DNA from: Thermanaerothrix solaris
GTDB lineage: Bacteria > Chloroflexota > Anaerolineae > Anaerolineales > Anaerolineaceae
NCBI RefSeq assembly: GCF_032334255.1
Contig: NZ_JAUHMF010000002.1
Location: 434,001 to 498,000 of the forward strand
DNA: 64,000 bases
Direction of reading: 5' to 3'
Both the position numbers and the translations under genes were made by a program. The notes under the pieces were generated by a model that did no database searches, had not been told where the DNA came from, and saw only the letters and a program-made list of their open reading frames with translations. Positions 1 to 8,646 of the stretch are shown here, piece after piece. The stretch's first letter is position 1. Each line of letters begins with the position of its first letter.

Positions 1-866
1 AACGCCTCATCCCGACCCACAAAGGGGACGTGGAGGGTGCGCAGGCTGAACCAGGGCGCCGGCTCCGGTGGACGGGGCTGTAAGAGGGCTTGGTGCAAGC
101 GCTGACACAGAGCACGGTATTCCTCAGGCACCTCGGTGATGCCCTCCGCAGCGAGGTCGCGTTGCACCCGTTCACACTCTTCCTGCGCTGCTTGGTACTG
201 GCCCAAATCGCACAACCAGCCGATCAGGTGGGCCCGTAACCGCCAGTGAGACTCATCTATTTGTAGTGCTTGGCGCGCCCAGTGGATGGCCTCATCCAAA
301 TCACCGCTCAGGGCCGCGTGCTCGGCTAATACTTCCAGGCTGGTCAGGAGGCCGTTTTCCAGGGTGGCCGAGGTGTAGGTGAGCCAATCATCGAAGGCTT
401 CGGTCGAAGGTAACTCCACACCGGCCAAGAAACGCTGCCCGCGCCACAATCCCACCGCCTTGCATAGTTTTTGATACGCGGCCTCGGGTAATGGCGCGGT
501 GAGGGGTAATTTGAGATAAATGCGCACCTGGTGCAACAGGGTCTGGAATTCGCGCGCATCTACATAAACCTGGTTTTGATCCAGGGCGACCAGGTCTTGG
601 GCGGTATGGAGCAATGTAGGTAGGGGTAACGCCGTGCGTAGTTTGCTCAAAGTCTCACGTAGGTGACGGCGCGCGCTCTCTTCATCTTCATCCGGCCAGA
701 AGAGGTCTAAGAGCGTTTGGCGACCTACCGGCTCTGATTGCGCGGCGAGGTAGTAGAGCAACGTACGCAATAGGCGGCGCTGAATCCTCAGCGGCCGCCC
801 GCCATATTCAATTTGAGGGGGGCCAAGGAGCAAAATACGGAGTGGAGGAACACGCTCAGAATCCAT
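1..866 (-). CDS. BTAD/SARP-type transcriptional regulator, partial (C-terminus off the left edge)
   Basis: Only the first 288 residues are in the window. They show a winged-helix DNA-binding domain (about residues 8-95, with the phrases LLDLFWPD and LRETLSKLRTAL) followed by an all-helical bacterial transcriptional activation domain (about 100-260). The last visible residues, FVGRDEAF, match the entry to an AAA-type ATPase, so the full protein is probably a large AfsR/MalT-like regulator. The ATG at 866 follows the recN stop by 20 bases on the same strand, so it may be the last gene of the recN operon. Family is clear; target genes and ligand are not visible. Confidence 0.85.
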   Translation of the reverse strand, partial: MDSERVPPLRILLLGPPQIEYGGRPLRIQRRLLRTLLYYLAAQSEPVGRQTLLDLFWPDEDEESARRHLRETLSKLRTALPLPTLLHTAQDLVALDQNQVYVDAREFQTLLHQVRIYLKLPLTAPLPEAAYQKLCKAVGLWRGQRFLAGVELPSTEAFDDWLTYTSATLENGLLTSLEVLAEHAALSGDLDEAIHWARQALQIDESHWRLRAHLIGWLCDLGQYQAAQEECERVQRDLAAEGITEVPEEYRALCQRLHQALLQPRPPEPAPWFSLRTLHVPFVGRDEA

Positions 867-886
867 CTGGCCCTGCTTTCACCATG

Positions 887-2650
887 TTAACCATCCCTTA
901 CTTGCACCCGAGTCGTCAATAATACCTGCCTTCGTTGTTGGGCCTGTTCTAGGGTCTCCTGCGCCGCGCTCAGATGCGCTGCGCTTTGCCCCCCCAGCAT
1001 TTGCGCCAATTCGGTGACTCGCGCTTTGCCTTCCAATGCCTGCACCTGGGTGGTGGTGCGTCCACCCTGCACCTGCTTGCGCACGCCGTAATGATGATCT
1101 CCGTAGGCGGCCAGCTGGGGCAGGTGGGTCACGCATAAGACCTGATGATGGCGCGCCAGCAACCAGAGTTTTTCGCCTACCACGCTACCCACCCGTCCTC
1201 CAATGCCCTGATCAATCTCATCGAAGATCAGGGTGGGGATAGCATCTGCCTGAGTCAGAACGCGTTTCAGTGCCAACATCAGCCGCGAGGTCTCGCCACC
1301 CGAAGCAATCTTGACCAGGGGCTTCAGTCCTTCGCCGGGGTTAGGGGCGATCAGAAACTCCACCTGGTCGAACCCACGCTCATCAATGTGCACGTTGCGG
1401 CCATCGTCGAGCGGCAGGCCATTGGGATCTTCCAAGAAGGTGATGGCGACTTCAAACCGTGCCCCGCTCATGCTCAGGTCAGCCAGTTCGGCCTCAACCG
1501 CCCGCGCCAGACCGGTAGCGGCTTCGCGCCGGCGCGCCGAAAGCGCCAGGCCGCGCTCACGCAGTTGTTGTAAGAGCACCTCGCGCTGAGCCTCTAATTC
1601 GGCAATTCGTTCGGTTGCGTGGGTAATGGTATCCAGATCCTGGCGGGCCTTTTCGGCATAGGCGAGGATGGCCTCAATGCTGCCACCGTATTTGCGCTTG
1701 AGGCGCTGGATAAGATCCAAACGTTCTTCGATTTTTTCCAAACGGCGTGGGTTATATTCGATTTGTTCCTGATAGCGGCGCAACTCACGCGCCAGGTCTT
1801 CGGCCATGGCGAGCAGGGTCTCGGCCTGCTCGCTCAGTCCGTGTTGGCTGGGGTCAAGGCGCGCGATGGTATGCAATACCTGAGCCACCTGCCCCAATAC
1901 ATCGGTTAACGGCGGAGTCTCGCCTTCCCCCTCATCCAGCAACAGCAAGGCTTGCCGTATCTGGGTGGCTAAGTGCTCGGCATTCGCCAGGCGATTGCGC
2001 TCCTGGCGCAGTTCGTCTTCTTCGCCGGGTTGCAGATTGGCGGCTTCGATTTCTCGAATTTGAAAGGTGAGCAGATCCACGCGCTGGGCGGCATCGCGCT
2101 CGGCCTCGCGCAGATTCTGGAGTTCGCGTTCCAGGTGTCGCCACTCGCGGTAGGTTTGGCGGTAGGCTTCCACCCAGGGCGCATTGCCGGCGTAGCGATC
2201 CAGCAGGTGCAGATGCTGGCGCACGTCCAACAGCGAGAGGTGTTCAGATTGGCCGTGAATGTCCACCAGTAACCGCCCAATCTCGCGCAACAAACCCAGG
2301 CTGACGCTGCGTCCATTAACGCGCGCCAAGCTGCGCCCACCTTGGCGCAGTTCACGCGCCAGCAGAACATGCTCACGATCCTCGTCGAGCAAGTTCTCGG
2401 CGTCCAGCATGGTTAACAGGGGTTCACGGACTGAGGGGGTGATCTCGAACACCGCTTCCACGATAGCGCGGTCGGCGCCACTGCGGATGAAGGTGACATC
2501 GGTTGGGCCACCCAGCACCATCATCAGCGCATCCAGCAGGATAGATTTACCTGCCCCGGTTTCACCGGTGAACACGGTCAACCCCGGCTCAAAATTCAAT
2601 TCCAGGTGCTCAATGATGGCAAAATTCTCGATCCGCAGTTCGCGCAACAT
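887..2650 (-). CDS. recN: DNA repair ATPase RecN
   Basis: A 587-residue SMC-like protein of normal RecN length. Walker A (GETGAGKS, residues about 30-37) lies near the N-terminus, followed by a long coiled-coil middle rich in Glu, Arg and Leu, then an ABC signature (ASGGETSRLML) and a Walker B (LIFDEIDQGIGG) near the C-terminus. RecN acts in the cytoplasm at double-strand breaks, holding broken DNA for recombination. The gene starts 13 bases after the zinc-finger membrane protein gene and sits in a minus-strand run with nadK, the Cas4-like halves, translin and ssb, which fits a repair theme. Confidence 0.96.
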   Translation of the reverse strand: MLRELRIENFAIIEHLELNFEPGLTVFTGETGAGKSILLDALMMVLGGPTDVTFIRSGADRAIVEAVFEITPSVREPLLTMLDAENLLDEDREHVLLARELRQGGRSLARVNGRSVSLGLLREIGRLLVDIHGQSEHLSLLDVRQHLHLLDRYAGNAPWVEAYRQTYREWRHLERELQNLREAERDAAQRVDLLTFQIREIEAANLQPGEEDELRQERNRLANAEHLATQIRQALLLLDEGEGETPPLTDVLGQVAQVLHTIARLDPSQHGLSEQAETLLAMAEDLARELRRYQEQIEYNPRRLEKIEERLDLIQRLKRKYGGSIEAILAYAEKARQDLDTITHATERIAELEAQREVLLQQLRERGLALSARRREAATGLARAVEAELADLSMSGARFEVAITFLEDPNGLPLDDGRNVHIDERGFDQVEFLIAPNPGEGLKPLVKIASGGETSRLMLALKRVLTQADAIPTLIFDEIDQGIGGRVGSVVGEKLWLLARHHQVLCVTHLPQLAAYGDHHYGVRKQVQGGRTTTQVQALEGKARVTELAQMLGGQSAAHLSAAQETLEQAQQRRQVLLTTRVQVRDG

Positions 2651-2663
2651 CCCGTGCCGCAGC

Positions 2664-3188
2664 CTAAATCTTTATTCCGGTCAGACGATAGAAAACGGTG
2701 CTTCCAACCAGAGCGATATAAGCACCTTGCCACAGCAATGGCCAGAGGGAAATCCCATTCCGACCCAAGAGAAGTCCGGCCACCTGGACCAGGATCAGCA
2801 CGGCGCCGCCGATCACGGCAGCCAGGGTTGCGGCGCGGTAGAGCCAGCGTGAGCGCCGCCGCTGGGTGATCCAGCGCACTGCCTCGGCCACAATCACCCC
2901 CGCAACCGGCGCCACAAAGAGGGTGAGGAACCCTAGCAGGCTGGCAATCAGGCTGCCCAGAAAACTCAATACACCGGCAACCACCACGGCCAGGGGGTAA
3001 TCAAACCATTGGGCGGTGTCAAAGACTTTCTGCTGGGATCGCACACAATCCTTGCAGCGGTAGCCGGTGGGGGTGAGCACGGCACATTCCGGGCAAATGG
3101 GGCGTTCACAGCGATTGCAACGCAACAGGGTTTCACGTTCAGGATGGTTGACGCAATAAAGTGGGCCGGGGGCGTTTGTGCTCATCAT
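2664..3188 (-). CDS. B-box-type zinc-finger membrane protein
   Basis: A 174-residue protein with an N-terminal zinc-binding module (C12, H15, then CNRCERPICPEC and CKDC, residues about 12-48) resembling the B-box fingers found on many bacterial membrane proteins. It is followed by three to four hydrophobic segments (about 62-100 and 118-170). The finger should face the cytoplasm and bind protein rather than DNA, as known for B-boxes; the partner is unknown. Its ATG overlaps the nadK stop as ATGA (3185-3188), implying coupled translation. A minor Chloroflexota membrane protein type; exact function not recognised. Confidence 0.75.
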   Translation of the reverse strand: MMSTNAPGPLYCVNHPERETLLRCNRCERPICPECAVLTPTGYRCKDCVRSQQKVFDTAQWFDYPLAVVVAGVLSFLGSLIASLLGFLTLFVAPVAGVIVAEAVRWITQRRRSRWLYRAATLAAVIGGAVLILVQVAGLLLGRNGISLWPLLWQGAYIALVGSTVFYRLTGIKI

Positions 3189-4054
3189 TCATTATCCATT
3201 GCAGCGGGGTTGAGTTCCATATAGGCATTAATGTTGCGATAGAAATAACCGCGATCTTGAAAGCGGATAAATTGAACCGTGTTGTGGTTGGCCTGCACCC
3301 GCACCACATCATCATTTTCCAGCGGAAGTGGCGGTTGCCCATCCACACTCATGACCGCTTGATGGCTGGATTGCACGGTCACGGTGACCACTGACTCGGG
3401 TGGCAGGATGACTGCACGGTCCATGGAGAGATGGGGGGCTACGGCCACGATGAGGATGCTACGCAGTTCCGGCGGCATGATCGGCCCACCCACAGCCAGG
3501 GCATATGCCGTGGAGCCGGTGGGAGTGGCGACGATCAACCCGTCGGCGATGTAGGTGCTTAACGGGTAGCCATCTACGGTGGCGGTCAGGCGCACCGGGC
3601 GGACAATCTGTCCCCGGCATACCACCACTTCGTTGAGCACGCTCCATTCACCCAGGACCTGCTCCCCGCGCAGGTGAGATGCCGTCAACATCATGCGTTC
3701 TTCCAACCAGTACTGGCCGCTCAAAAGCAGGGGCAAGCGGCGCGGCCACTCGTCCTGACGCACTTCCATCAAGAAGCCGAACCGCCCCAGATTGATCCCT
3801 AACACCGGGATGTGTAGCGGGGCACACACATGTCCCGCGCGCAACATGGTGCCATCGCCTCCCAACGCGATCAGCACATCGGCCTGTCCGGCTTGCAGAT
3901 GCTGGCGCAGGCTCGGCAGCGGCGCACAGATCACCACCGCGTAACCCTGGCGCTCCAGAAATTGCTGCACGGCCTCAGCAACCAGCGGGGCTTCGGCCAT
4001 GGTGGGATGATAACCAATCGCAAATCGCTGCGGGAGAGGGTGTGGGCTGGACAT
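3185..4054 (-). CDS. nadK: NAD(+)/NADH kinase
   Basis: Phosphorylates NAD to NADP in the cytoplasm using ATP or polyphosphate. The 289-residue length is normal. The diagnostic GGDGTMLRA motif (about residues 64-72) with its catalytic Asp is present, followed by the conserved GINLGRFGFLME and the second-domain motif ATPTGSTAYALAVGGP. It begins about 40 bases after the Cas4-like C-terminal half and its stop overlaps the next gene's start. In many bacteria nadK sits beside recN; here one small membrane protein gene separates them. Confidence 0.96.
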   Translation of the reverse strand: MSSPHPLPQRFAIGYHPTMAEAPLVAEAVQQFLERQGYAVVICAPLPSLRQHLQAGQADVLIALGGDGTMLRAGHVCAPLHIPVLGINLGRFGFLMEVRQDEWPRRLPLLLSGQYWLEERMMLTASHLRGEQVLGEWSVLNEVVVCRGQIVRPVRLTATVDGYPLSTYIADGLIVATPTGSTAYALAVGGPIMPPELRSILIVAVAPHLSMDRAVILPPESVVTVTVQSSHQAVMSVDGQPPLPLENDDVVRVQANHNTVQFIRFQDRGYFYRNINAYMELNPAAMDNE

Positions 4055-4093
4055 CTGTTTCTATTATACCAGCCTGACCTTTTTGGCCGGGTT

Positions 4094-4609
4094 TCAAAGG
4101 CGCTGGTCGCAATGGGCACGATAGCCACAGTGCGCGCAACGGGTAACCTCGTTGTGGGAACGCACGAGCGTGCGCGGGGTGGCATTTTGCATTTCAGTCA
4201 GCAGGTCGCGCAGGGTTTGCTCGGCCTGTGGCGTGTAATCAATGGCGAAAGTGCGATTGCGATAACGCAGCACACCGTAGGGTGGACGGTGGCCAGTATG
4301 ACTTTCAATTAACAAGCAATAGGCCAAAACCTGGTAAATATGCCCTAGATGGGGTTGTAAAGGGGCTTCACGGGCTTTGACTTCAACCGGGATAAGCACA
4401 TCCCCTTGTTGAACCACATAATCCGGCTTACCGCTCAAGCCGGTTTGGGGATCGAACAACACCCGCTCGGTGGGGCGCAGCGGGTGAAGATCGGTGTAAA
4501 GCAGGCGTCCGAGAGGGAGACCGGCGCGCTGCTGTTCACGCCGCCCTTGCCAGAGCAGGAACAACGCCACCAGGACTAGCAGGGAGACAAAAATCAGCCC
4601 AATGATCAT
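4094..4609 (-). CDS. Cas4-like PD-(D/E)XK nuclease, C-terminal half, membrane-anchored
   Basis: A 171-residue protein starting with one transmembrane helix (residues about 2-20). It then carries the nuclease core of the Cas4/RecB family: GKPDYVV (catalytic Asp), PVEVKARE (the ExK pair), HIYQVLAYCLLIE (the QxxxY motif), and a C-terminal CAHCGYRAHC that supplies three of the four Cys of the usual Fe-S cluster. The missing first Cys and the His motif are encoded by the preceding gene. The ATG at 4609 overlaps that gene's TGA as ATGA and was chosen over a longer reading from 4672 because that extension would lie inside the preceding gene. No CRISPR array or other cas gene is nearby. Confidence 0.8.
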   Translation of the reverse strand: MIIGLIFVSLLVLVALFLLWQGRREQQRAGLPLGRLLYTDLHPLRPTERVLFDPQTGLSGKPDYVVQQGDVLIPVEVKAREAPLQPHLGHIYQVLAYCLLIESHTGHRPPYGVLRYRNRTFAIDYTPQAEQTLRDLLTEMQNATPRTLVRSHNEVTRCAHCGYRAHCDQRL

Positions 4610-4851
4610 TGAAGCCAATATAAAGTTACCAGGGCTACCAATAAGAGCATTGCAAACAACAACAGCCCCCAACCGGTCAGTTGAAGCAAGCGGGCGCGGA
4701 AAACACGCCGCCCGTGGGCCGCATGGAAGACCTCACCGGCCTGCATCTGGGTAAGGTTGGCCGATTCCACCCCCTGTAAACGATACCACCAGGCACGGTG
4801 ACAGTAGAGGTAGGTAACCAGATCAGAGGCGCGAATCGGGCGCGGACTCAT
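4606..4851 (-). CDS. Cas4-like nuclease, N-terminal half with membrane anchor
   Basis: An 81-residue protein. Residues 7-28 (RASDLVTYLYC then HRAWWY) match the N-terminal Cas4 segment containing the first Fe-S cluster Cys (Cys17). Residues 36-48 (MQAGEVFHAAHGRRV) match the family's G-x-x-H motif. The rest is one strong transmembrane helix (about 57-80) ending at the stop. Together with the next gene it contains every catalytic and cluster motif of one Cas4-like protein, with the break between two membrane helices. It overlaps the translin gene end by 29 bases. Alternatives are a decayed single gene or a sequencing frameshift; the clean ATGA junction argues for two cooperating chains. Confidence 0.72.
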   Translation of the reverse strand: MSPRPIRASDLVTYLYCHRAWWYRLQGVESANLTQMQAGEVFHAAHGRRVFRARLLQLTGWGLLLFAMLLLVALVTLYWLQ

Positions 4852-5506
4852 CGCTGGTTTCGGGCAACTGCTGGGCCAGACGATTGAGGGCCTGCTGTAG
4901 CCGCTCTTCGCGCAGGCTCAGGGTCAAATCGCCACGGGTGCGTTCGACGATACCGCGCACCAGGTCAGTCTGGCGACGCAGGTTGTTGGTTAACGCATCC
5001 GGGTAATCCAGGGTTACCAGCAGGTTGTAAATTTCGTCCATCCAGGTCAGCAGGCGTTCGGCCTCTCTGGAATAGCCTTGGCGCAGGATATCCAGACAGC
5101 GGCGACGTAGTTCACCCACCACTTCGGCTAAGCCGTTGAGGTAGATGGCATAATCCAGGTGCAGGGCTTCGGGGGTAGGAAGAGGACGATCCTCGATGAT
5201 GGCACAGGTGAGGGTGGCCTCGGCGTATTCTTTCAACGCGTCCTGGGTGTAACCGGCGTAGAAAATCTGGGGGTAGGTCTGCGCCAGGTTTTGTAATTGT
5301 TCCGCCAGGGCGCGGGCCTGGGCCAGGAAGGCGTCGGCGTGATCGCTCTCACTGCGGTGAATGGCGCGGATGGCGTACGCCGAGGCGCGTGTCAGTTGGC
5401 GCGCCTGGGTGAGGGCGGCCTCGCGGGCCTGATTCAGCGCATCCAGTGCGGCGTGCACCTGGCGGGCAAAGGCTTCAAAATCGTCTAGCCTCATCTCAGC
5501 GGCCAT
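4823..5506 (-). CDS. Translin-family protein
   Basis: A 227-residue, almost entirely helical protein. The central stretch YLNGLAEVVGELRRRCLDIL and the later TWMDEIYNLLVTLDYPDAL match the translin family, known in eukaryotes and archaea as octameric single-stranded RNA/DNA binding proteins; the TRAX relative has RNase activity. Bacterial members exist but are rare and of unknown role. Its start abuts the ssb stop directly and its end overlaps the Cas4-like N-terminal half, so ssb, translin and the nuclease are probably co-expressed. Function in this organism is inferred only from context. Confidence 0.78.
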   Translation of the reverse strand: MAAEMRLDDFEAFARQVHAALDALNQAREAALTQARQLTRASAYAIRAIHRSESDHADAFLAQARALAEQLQNLAQTYPQIFYAGYTQDALKEYAEATLTCAIIEDRPLPTPEALHLDYAIYLNGLAEVVGELRRRCLDILRQGYSREAERLLTWMDEIYNLLVTLDYPDALTNNLRRQTDLVRGIVERTRGDLTLSLREERLQQALNRLAQQLPETSDESAPDSRL

Positions 5507-5929
5507 TTAGAAAGGGATCTCATCCTCTCCCTCGATGGTTTCTTGGGGCTCGGCTTCGAGCATGGCCCCTTCAGCGGTCTCACCCCGGGCGCTGAGAAAT
5601 TTCACCGTTTGAGCCCGCACCTCAAAGGAAGCGCCGGCTGTGCCATCACGGCGCTGGAAGATGCGCGGGCTACCCGTAGACGTATCGGGGATGAGGGTGC
5701 CCTCGACCAAGACGCGGCTACCTTGGCGCAGGTATTGGTTGCACGATTCGGCTTGTTTTCCCCATACCGTCACTCTGAACCAGATCGTCTCGTTTACCAT
5801 TTGACCATCCGCACCGGTATAGCGGCGATTGGATGCCACCGAAAAACTGGTGACAGGTTGTCCATTAGGCGTAAAGCGCATTTCAGGATCGCGCCCCAAG
5901 TTGCCCACAATAATGATCTTATGATACAT
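5507..5929 (-). CDS. ssb: Single-stranded DNA-binding protein
   Basis: A 140-residue Ssb with the OB fold at the N-terminus (starts YHKIIIVGNLGRDPEMR; later YTGADGQMVNETIWFRV) and the classical acidic tip ending DEIPF that recruits repair enzymes. Binds single-stranded DNA in the cytoplasm as a tetramer. The start is supported by a GGAGG ribosome site just upstream. It is not flanked by the ribosomal genes rpsF and rpsR, so it may be a specialised or second copy; it heads the translin/Cas4-like/nadK/recN run. Confidence 0.93.
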   Translation of the reverse strand: MYHKIIIVGNLGRDPEMRFTPNGQPVTSFSVASNRRYTGADGQMVNETIWFRVTVWGKQAESCNQYLRQGSRVLVEGTLIPDTSTGSPRIFQRRDGTAGASFEVRAQTVKFLSARGETAEGAMLEAEPQETIEGEDEIPF

Positions 5930-6021
5930 CCCTGGCCTCCTCTAGAGCCTCGCAGAAGATTCCTTACACGTCACAGAGCCGCCTTCGTGTTTTATTGCTC
6001 GATGAGATAAAGGATGTATTT

Positions 6022-6027
6022 ATTATA
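6022..6027 (-). promoter_or_regulatory. Candidate -10 box for the ssb operon
   Basis: On the minus strand the hexamer reads TATAAT, about 95 bases upstream of the ssb start. No good -35 is seen; the nearest at 18-base spacing is TTCGGT. It lies just after the rbs terminator, in the only gap where an ssb promoter could be. The rest of 5930-6049 shows nothing else. Confidence 0.45.
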
Positions 6028-6049
6028 CTGCACGACCAGGGGTAAACCG

Positions 6050-6080
6050 AAAAAGCGAGGGCGCTTTATGCGCCCTCGCT
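6050..6080 (-). terminator. Intrinsic terminator of the rbs operon
   Basis: An 11-bp perfect stem (6054-6064 with 6070-6080, five-base loop) followed on the minus strand by five T. The hairpin overlaps the stop codon of the last permease gene. Confidence 0.88.
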
Positions 6081-7076
6081 CGTCTTCTCTTGTGGCGTCA
6101 CCCGCCGCAGTTTGGGACTGCGCCGCTGCTTGATAAAGTAATCCAACGTCACTGCCAAGATGAACACCAAGCCTTTGATCACTTGCTGGTTGTATGAGGG
6201 TACCTCCAGCAGGTTAAGCCCGTTTGAAAGCACGCCGATGATGAATGCCCCGGCCAGGGTGCCCGGGATACTTCCAACGCCGCCGGCCAGACTGCTCCCA
6301 CCCAATACCGCCGCTGCGATGGCATCCAGTTCCAGCCCTACCCCAATGTTGGGCTGGGCCGACCACAATCGCGCGGTGAGGATCAAGCCGCTCAGCGCGG
6401 CGGTGGCACCGCTAATAATGTACACACACAACTTGACCATACCCACGCTTACGCCTGCCAGGCGGGTGGTCTCTTCACCCCCACCAACGGCGTAGATGTG
6501 CAATCCCAGCGCTGTTTGCGAGAGCAGCAGATGAATCAACACCGCTACCACCAGCAGAACCCACACTGGCAGTGGTACCCCGAGCAGGCTATCACTACCC
6601 CAAAATGTAAAGGCGCGGTCCAACCCGGCAATTGGGCGTCCCTGAGTATAGACCAGAGTAAGTCCGCGCGCAATGGCCATGGTGGCCAAGGTGGCGACAA
6701 AAGGTGGAATGCGGCCCCACACAATCATCGCTCCATTAAGCAGGCCAATTCCCGCGCCCGCCAGCAGGCCGATCAGCAAACCCGGATAGGTCCCCAGTCC
6801 ACCGCGCGTCGCGAGCCCTGCTGCTAGTGCCCCGCTCAGTGCGGCTACTGACCCCACCGAAAGATCAATTCCACCCGTTATGATGGTCAACGTCATTCCC
6901 ATCGCGGCTAATGCCACCAGGGTAGATTGCAGCGCCACCGTGAGGAGGTTGTTTAGGGTCAAAAAATCCGGTGAAAGGATAGCGAATCCCACCCCAATCG
7001 CCACAAGGATCGCGTAGGTACTGTTACGGCGCAGGAACTCACCCAGGCCAGGGGCATGATTCAGTGGCTGGCTCAT
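6066..7076 (-). CDS. rbsC: Ribose-type ABC transporter permease (distal copy)
   Basis: A 336-residue inner-membrane permease of the branched RbsC/BPD_transp_2 family with about nine to ten hydrophobic segments. The family motif ITGGIDLSVGSVAALSG lies at about residues 65-82, and AVLGGSSLAGGVGSIPGT is the ATPase contact region. It overlaps the upstream ATPase gene as ATGA (7073-7076). A second permease gene of the same family sits at 10554-11519, so the transporter may use two different permease subunits. Substrate, ribose, is inferred from the linked rbsD and rbsK. Confidence 0.92.
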   Translation of the reverse strand: MSQPLNHAPGLGEFLRRNSTYAILVAIGVGFAILSPDFLTLNNLLTVALQSTLVALAAMGMTLTIITGGIDLSVGSVAALSGALAAGLATRGGLGTYPGLLIGLLAGAGIGLLNGAMIVWGRIPPFVATLATMAIARGLTLVYTQGRPIAGLDRAFTFWGSDSLLGVPLPVWVLLVVAVLIHLLLSQTALGLHIYAVGGGEETTRLAGVSVGMVKLCVYIISGATAALSGLILTARLWSAQPNIGVGLELDAIAAAVLGGSSLAGGVGSIPGTLAGAFIIGVLSNGLNLLEVPSYNQQVIKGLVFILAVTLDYFIKQRRSPKLRRVTPQEKTSEGA

Positions 7077-8587
7077 GCTGCTACCCTCCGTTCCAGTTGT
7101 CCGGTTGCTGCCTGCATGATCAAGTCTTGGGTGGCCTCCTCACGGCTGAATTCAGCCACGATGCGCCCCTCGTGCATGACCAAAATGCGATCACTGACGC
7201 CCAAAATTTCCGGCAATTCCGAGGAAATCATCAGAATTGCCATGCCTTGAGCGGCCAATTCGCTCATCAAGGCGTGAATCTCGGCCTTCGCGCCCACATC
7301 TACGCCACGAGTGGGCTCATCCAGAATCAGCACTTTCGGGTTGAGGGTCAACCAACGCGAAATGACCACTTTCTGCTGGTTGCCACCCGAAAGATTACGC
7401 ACGCGCTGATTCAAACTGGGGGTACGCACGCGAAGGCGTTCGATGATGGTTTTTACCATCTGGTTGATGCGCCGATCATCAATAAAACCCAGCCGCGAGA
7501 GGCGTTCCAACAGACTGGCTCCAGCGTTAAAGCGCACGCTCTGCCCCAGGAATAGCCCCTGCGATTTGCGGTCCTCCGGCACCAACCCAATGCCCAGGCG
7601 AATAGCGTCGCGGGGGGAACGGATATCCACCTTCCGTCCATCTATCCAAATTTCACCGGCCTCAGCGCGGTCGGCCCCAAAGAGCAGGCGTGCCAAGTTC
7701 GTGCGCCCCGCTCCGACCAACCCGGCCAAGCCGACAATCTCACCCCGATACAGTTCCAGGCTGACCCCACGCACTTCGCGCCCGGCGTGCAGGTTCACCG
7801 CGCGCAAGACCGGCTCACCGCGCCGGGTGGGCACCTTGGGGAAAAACTCGGTCAGTTCGCGCCCAACCATCAAGCGCACTACGTCTGCCGGGGTGAAGTC
7901 GCGGGCCGGCCCAACCGCCACCAATTGCCCATCTCGCATCACGGCAATTCGGTCTGCCAGTTCAAAAACCTCTTCCAGACGATGGGAGATGTAGATCAAA
8001 GCCACACCTTGATCGCGTAGCGCTCGTACCAAGCGGAAGAGCGTCTCTGTCTCGCGCTCGGTGAGGGCGCTGGTCGGTTCATCCAGGGCAATCAGGCGCG
8101 CATTGTAAGAAAGGGCTTTGGCAATCTCCACCAGTTGCCGCTGGGCGATGCTTAAATCAGCCACCCGCGCCTGCACCGGCACATCAATCCCCAAGCGATC
8201 CAATTCGGCCTGAGCCTGATCGTAAAGGCGCTTCCAATCCACCCAAAAGCGCCAACGCCGCGGCTCACGCCCCAGGAAGATGTTCTGACCCACCGTCAGT
8301 TGGGGGATCAGCGCCAGTTCCTGGTGAATCATGGTGATGCCCAGTTCCAGCGCCTGGCGGGGTGAGGTGATGGAGACCGGTTGGCCTTCGAGGTAAATCT
8401 TGCCGGAATCCAGCGGCACCACGCCATTGATGATGTTCATCAGGGTGGATTTGCCGGCTCCGTTTTCCCCAACCAGGGCAAGGATCTCACCCCCATAGAC
8501 GTCTAAACTGACATCATTGACCGCCTGGACACCGGGAAAGGCTTTTGAAACGTGTTCTAGTCGTAAGCGTGGGATGGTTTCGTTCAT
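7073..8587 (-). CDS. rbsA: Ribose-type ABC transporter ATPase (double-domain)
   Basis: A 504-residue protein with two ABC domains in tandem. The first has intact Walker A (GENGAGKST), signature (LSIAQRQLVEIAKALS) and Walker B (LIALDEPTSAL). The second has the degenerate Walker A (GLVGAGRTNLARLL) typical of this family, a signature NLSGGNQQKVVISRWL and Walker B LILDEPTRGVD. The ATG at 8587 is chosen because it follows a GAGGTGAT ribosome site and gives the family N-terminus; a reading from 8632 adds 15 unlikely residues. Energises uptake by the two RbsC-type permeases. Confidence 0.95.
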   Translation of the reverse strand: MNETIPRLRLEHVSKAFPGVQAVNDVSLDVYGGEILALVGENGAGKSTLMNIINGVVPLDSGKIYLEGQPVSITSPRQALELGITMIHQELALIPQLTVGQNIFLGREPRRWRFWVDWKRLYDQAQAELDRLGIDVPVQARVADLSIAQRQLVEIAKALSYNARLIALDEPTSALTERETETLFRLVRALRDQGVALIYISHRLEEVFELADRIAVMRDGQLVAVGPARDFTPADVVRLMVGRELTEFFPKVPTRRGEPVLRAVNLHAGREVRGVSLELYRGEIVGLAGLVGAGRTNLARLLFGADRAEAGEIWIDGRKVDIRSPRDAIRLGIGLVPEDRKSQGLFLGQSVRFNAGASLLERLSRLGFIDDRRINQMVKTIIERLRVRTPSLNQRVRNLSGGNQQKVVISRWLTLNPKVLILDEPTRGVDVGAKAEIHALMSELAAQGMAILMISSELPEILGVSDRILVMHEGRIVAEFSREEATQDLIMQAATGQLERRVAA

Positions 8588-8646
8588 ATCACCTCGGCGG
8601 GAATGTGGGGGGCGAGACAACTCGCCCCCCATCGCAATGCCCAGGG

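Noticed and set aside
4094..4851. Cas4-like proteins as evidence for a CRISPR-Cas locus
   Set aside because: No repeat-spacer array and no other cas gene in the window; this subfamily also occurs outside CRISPR systems.
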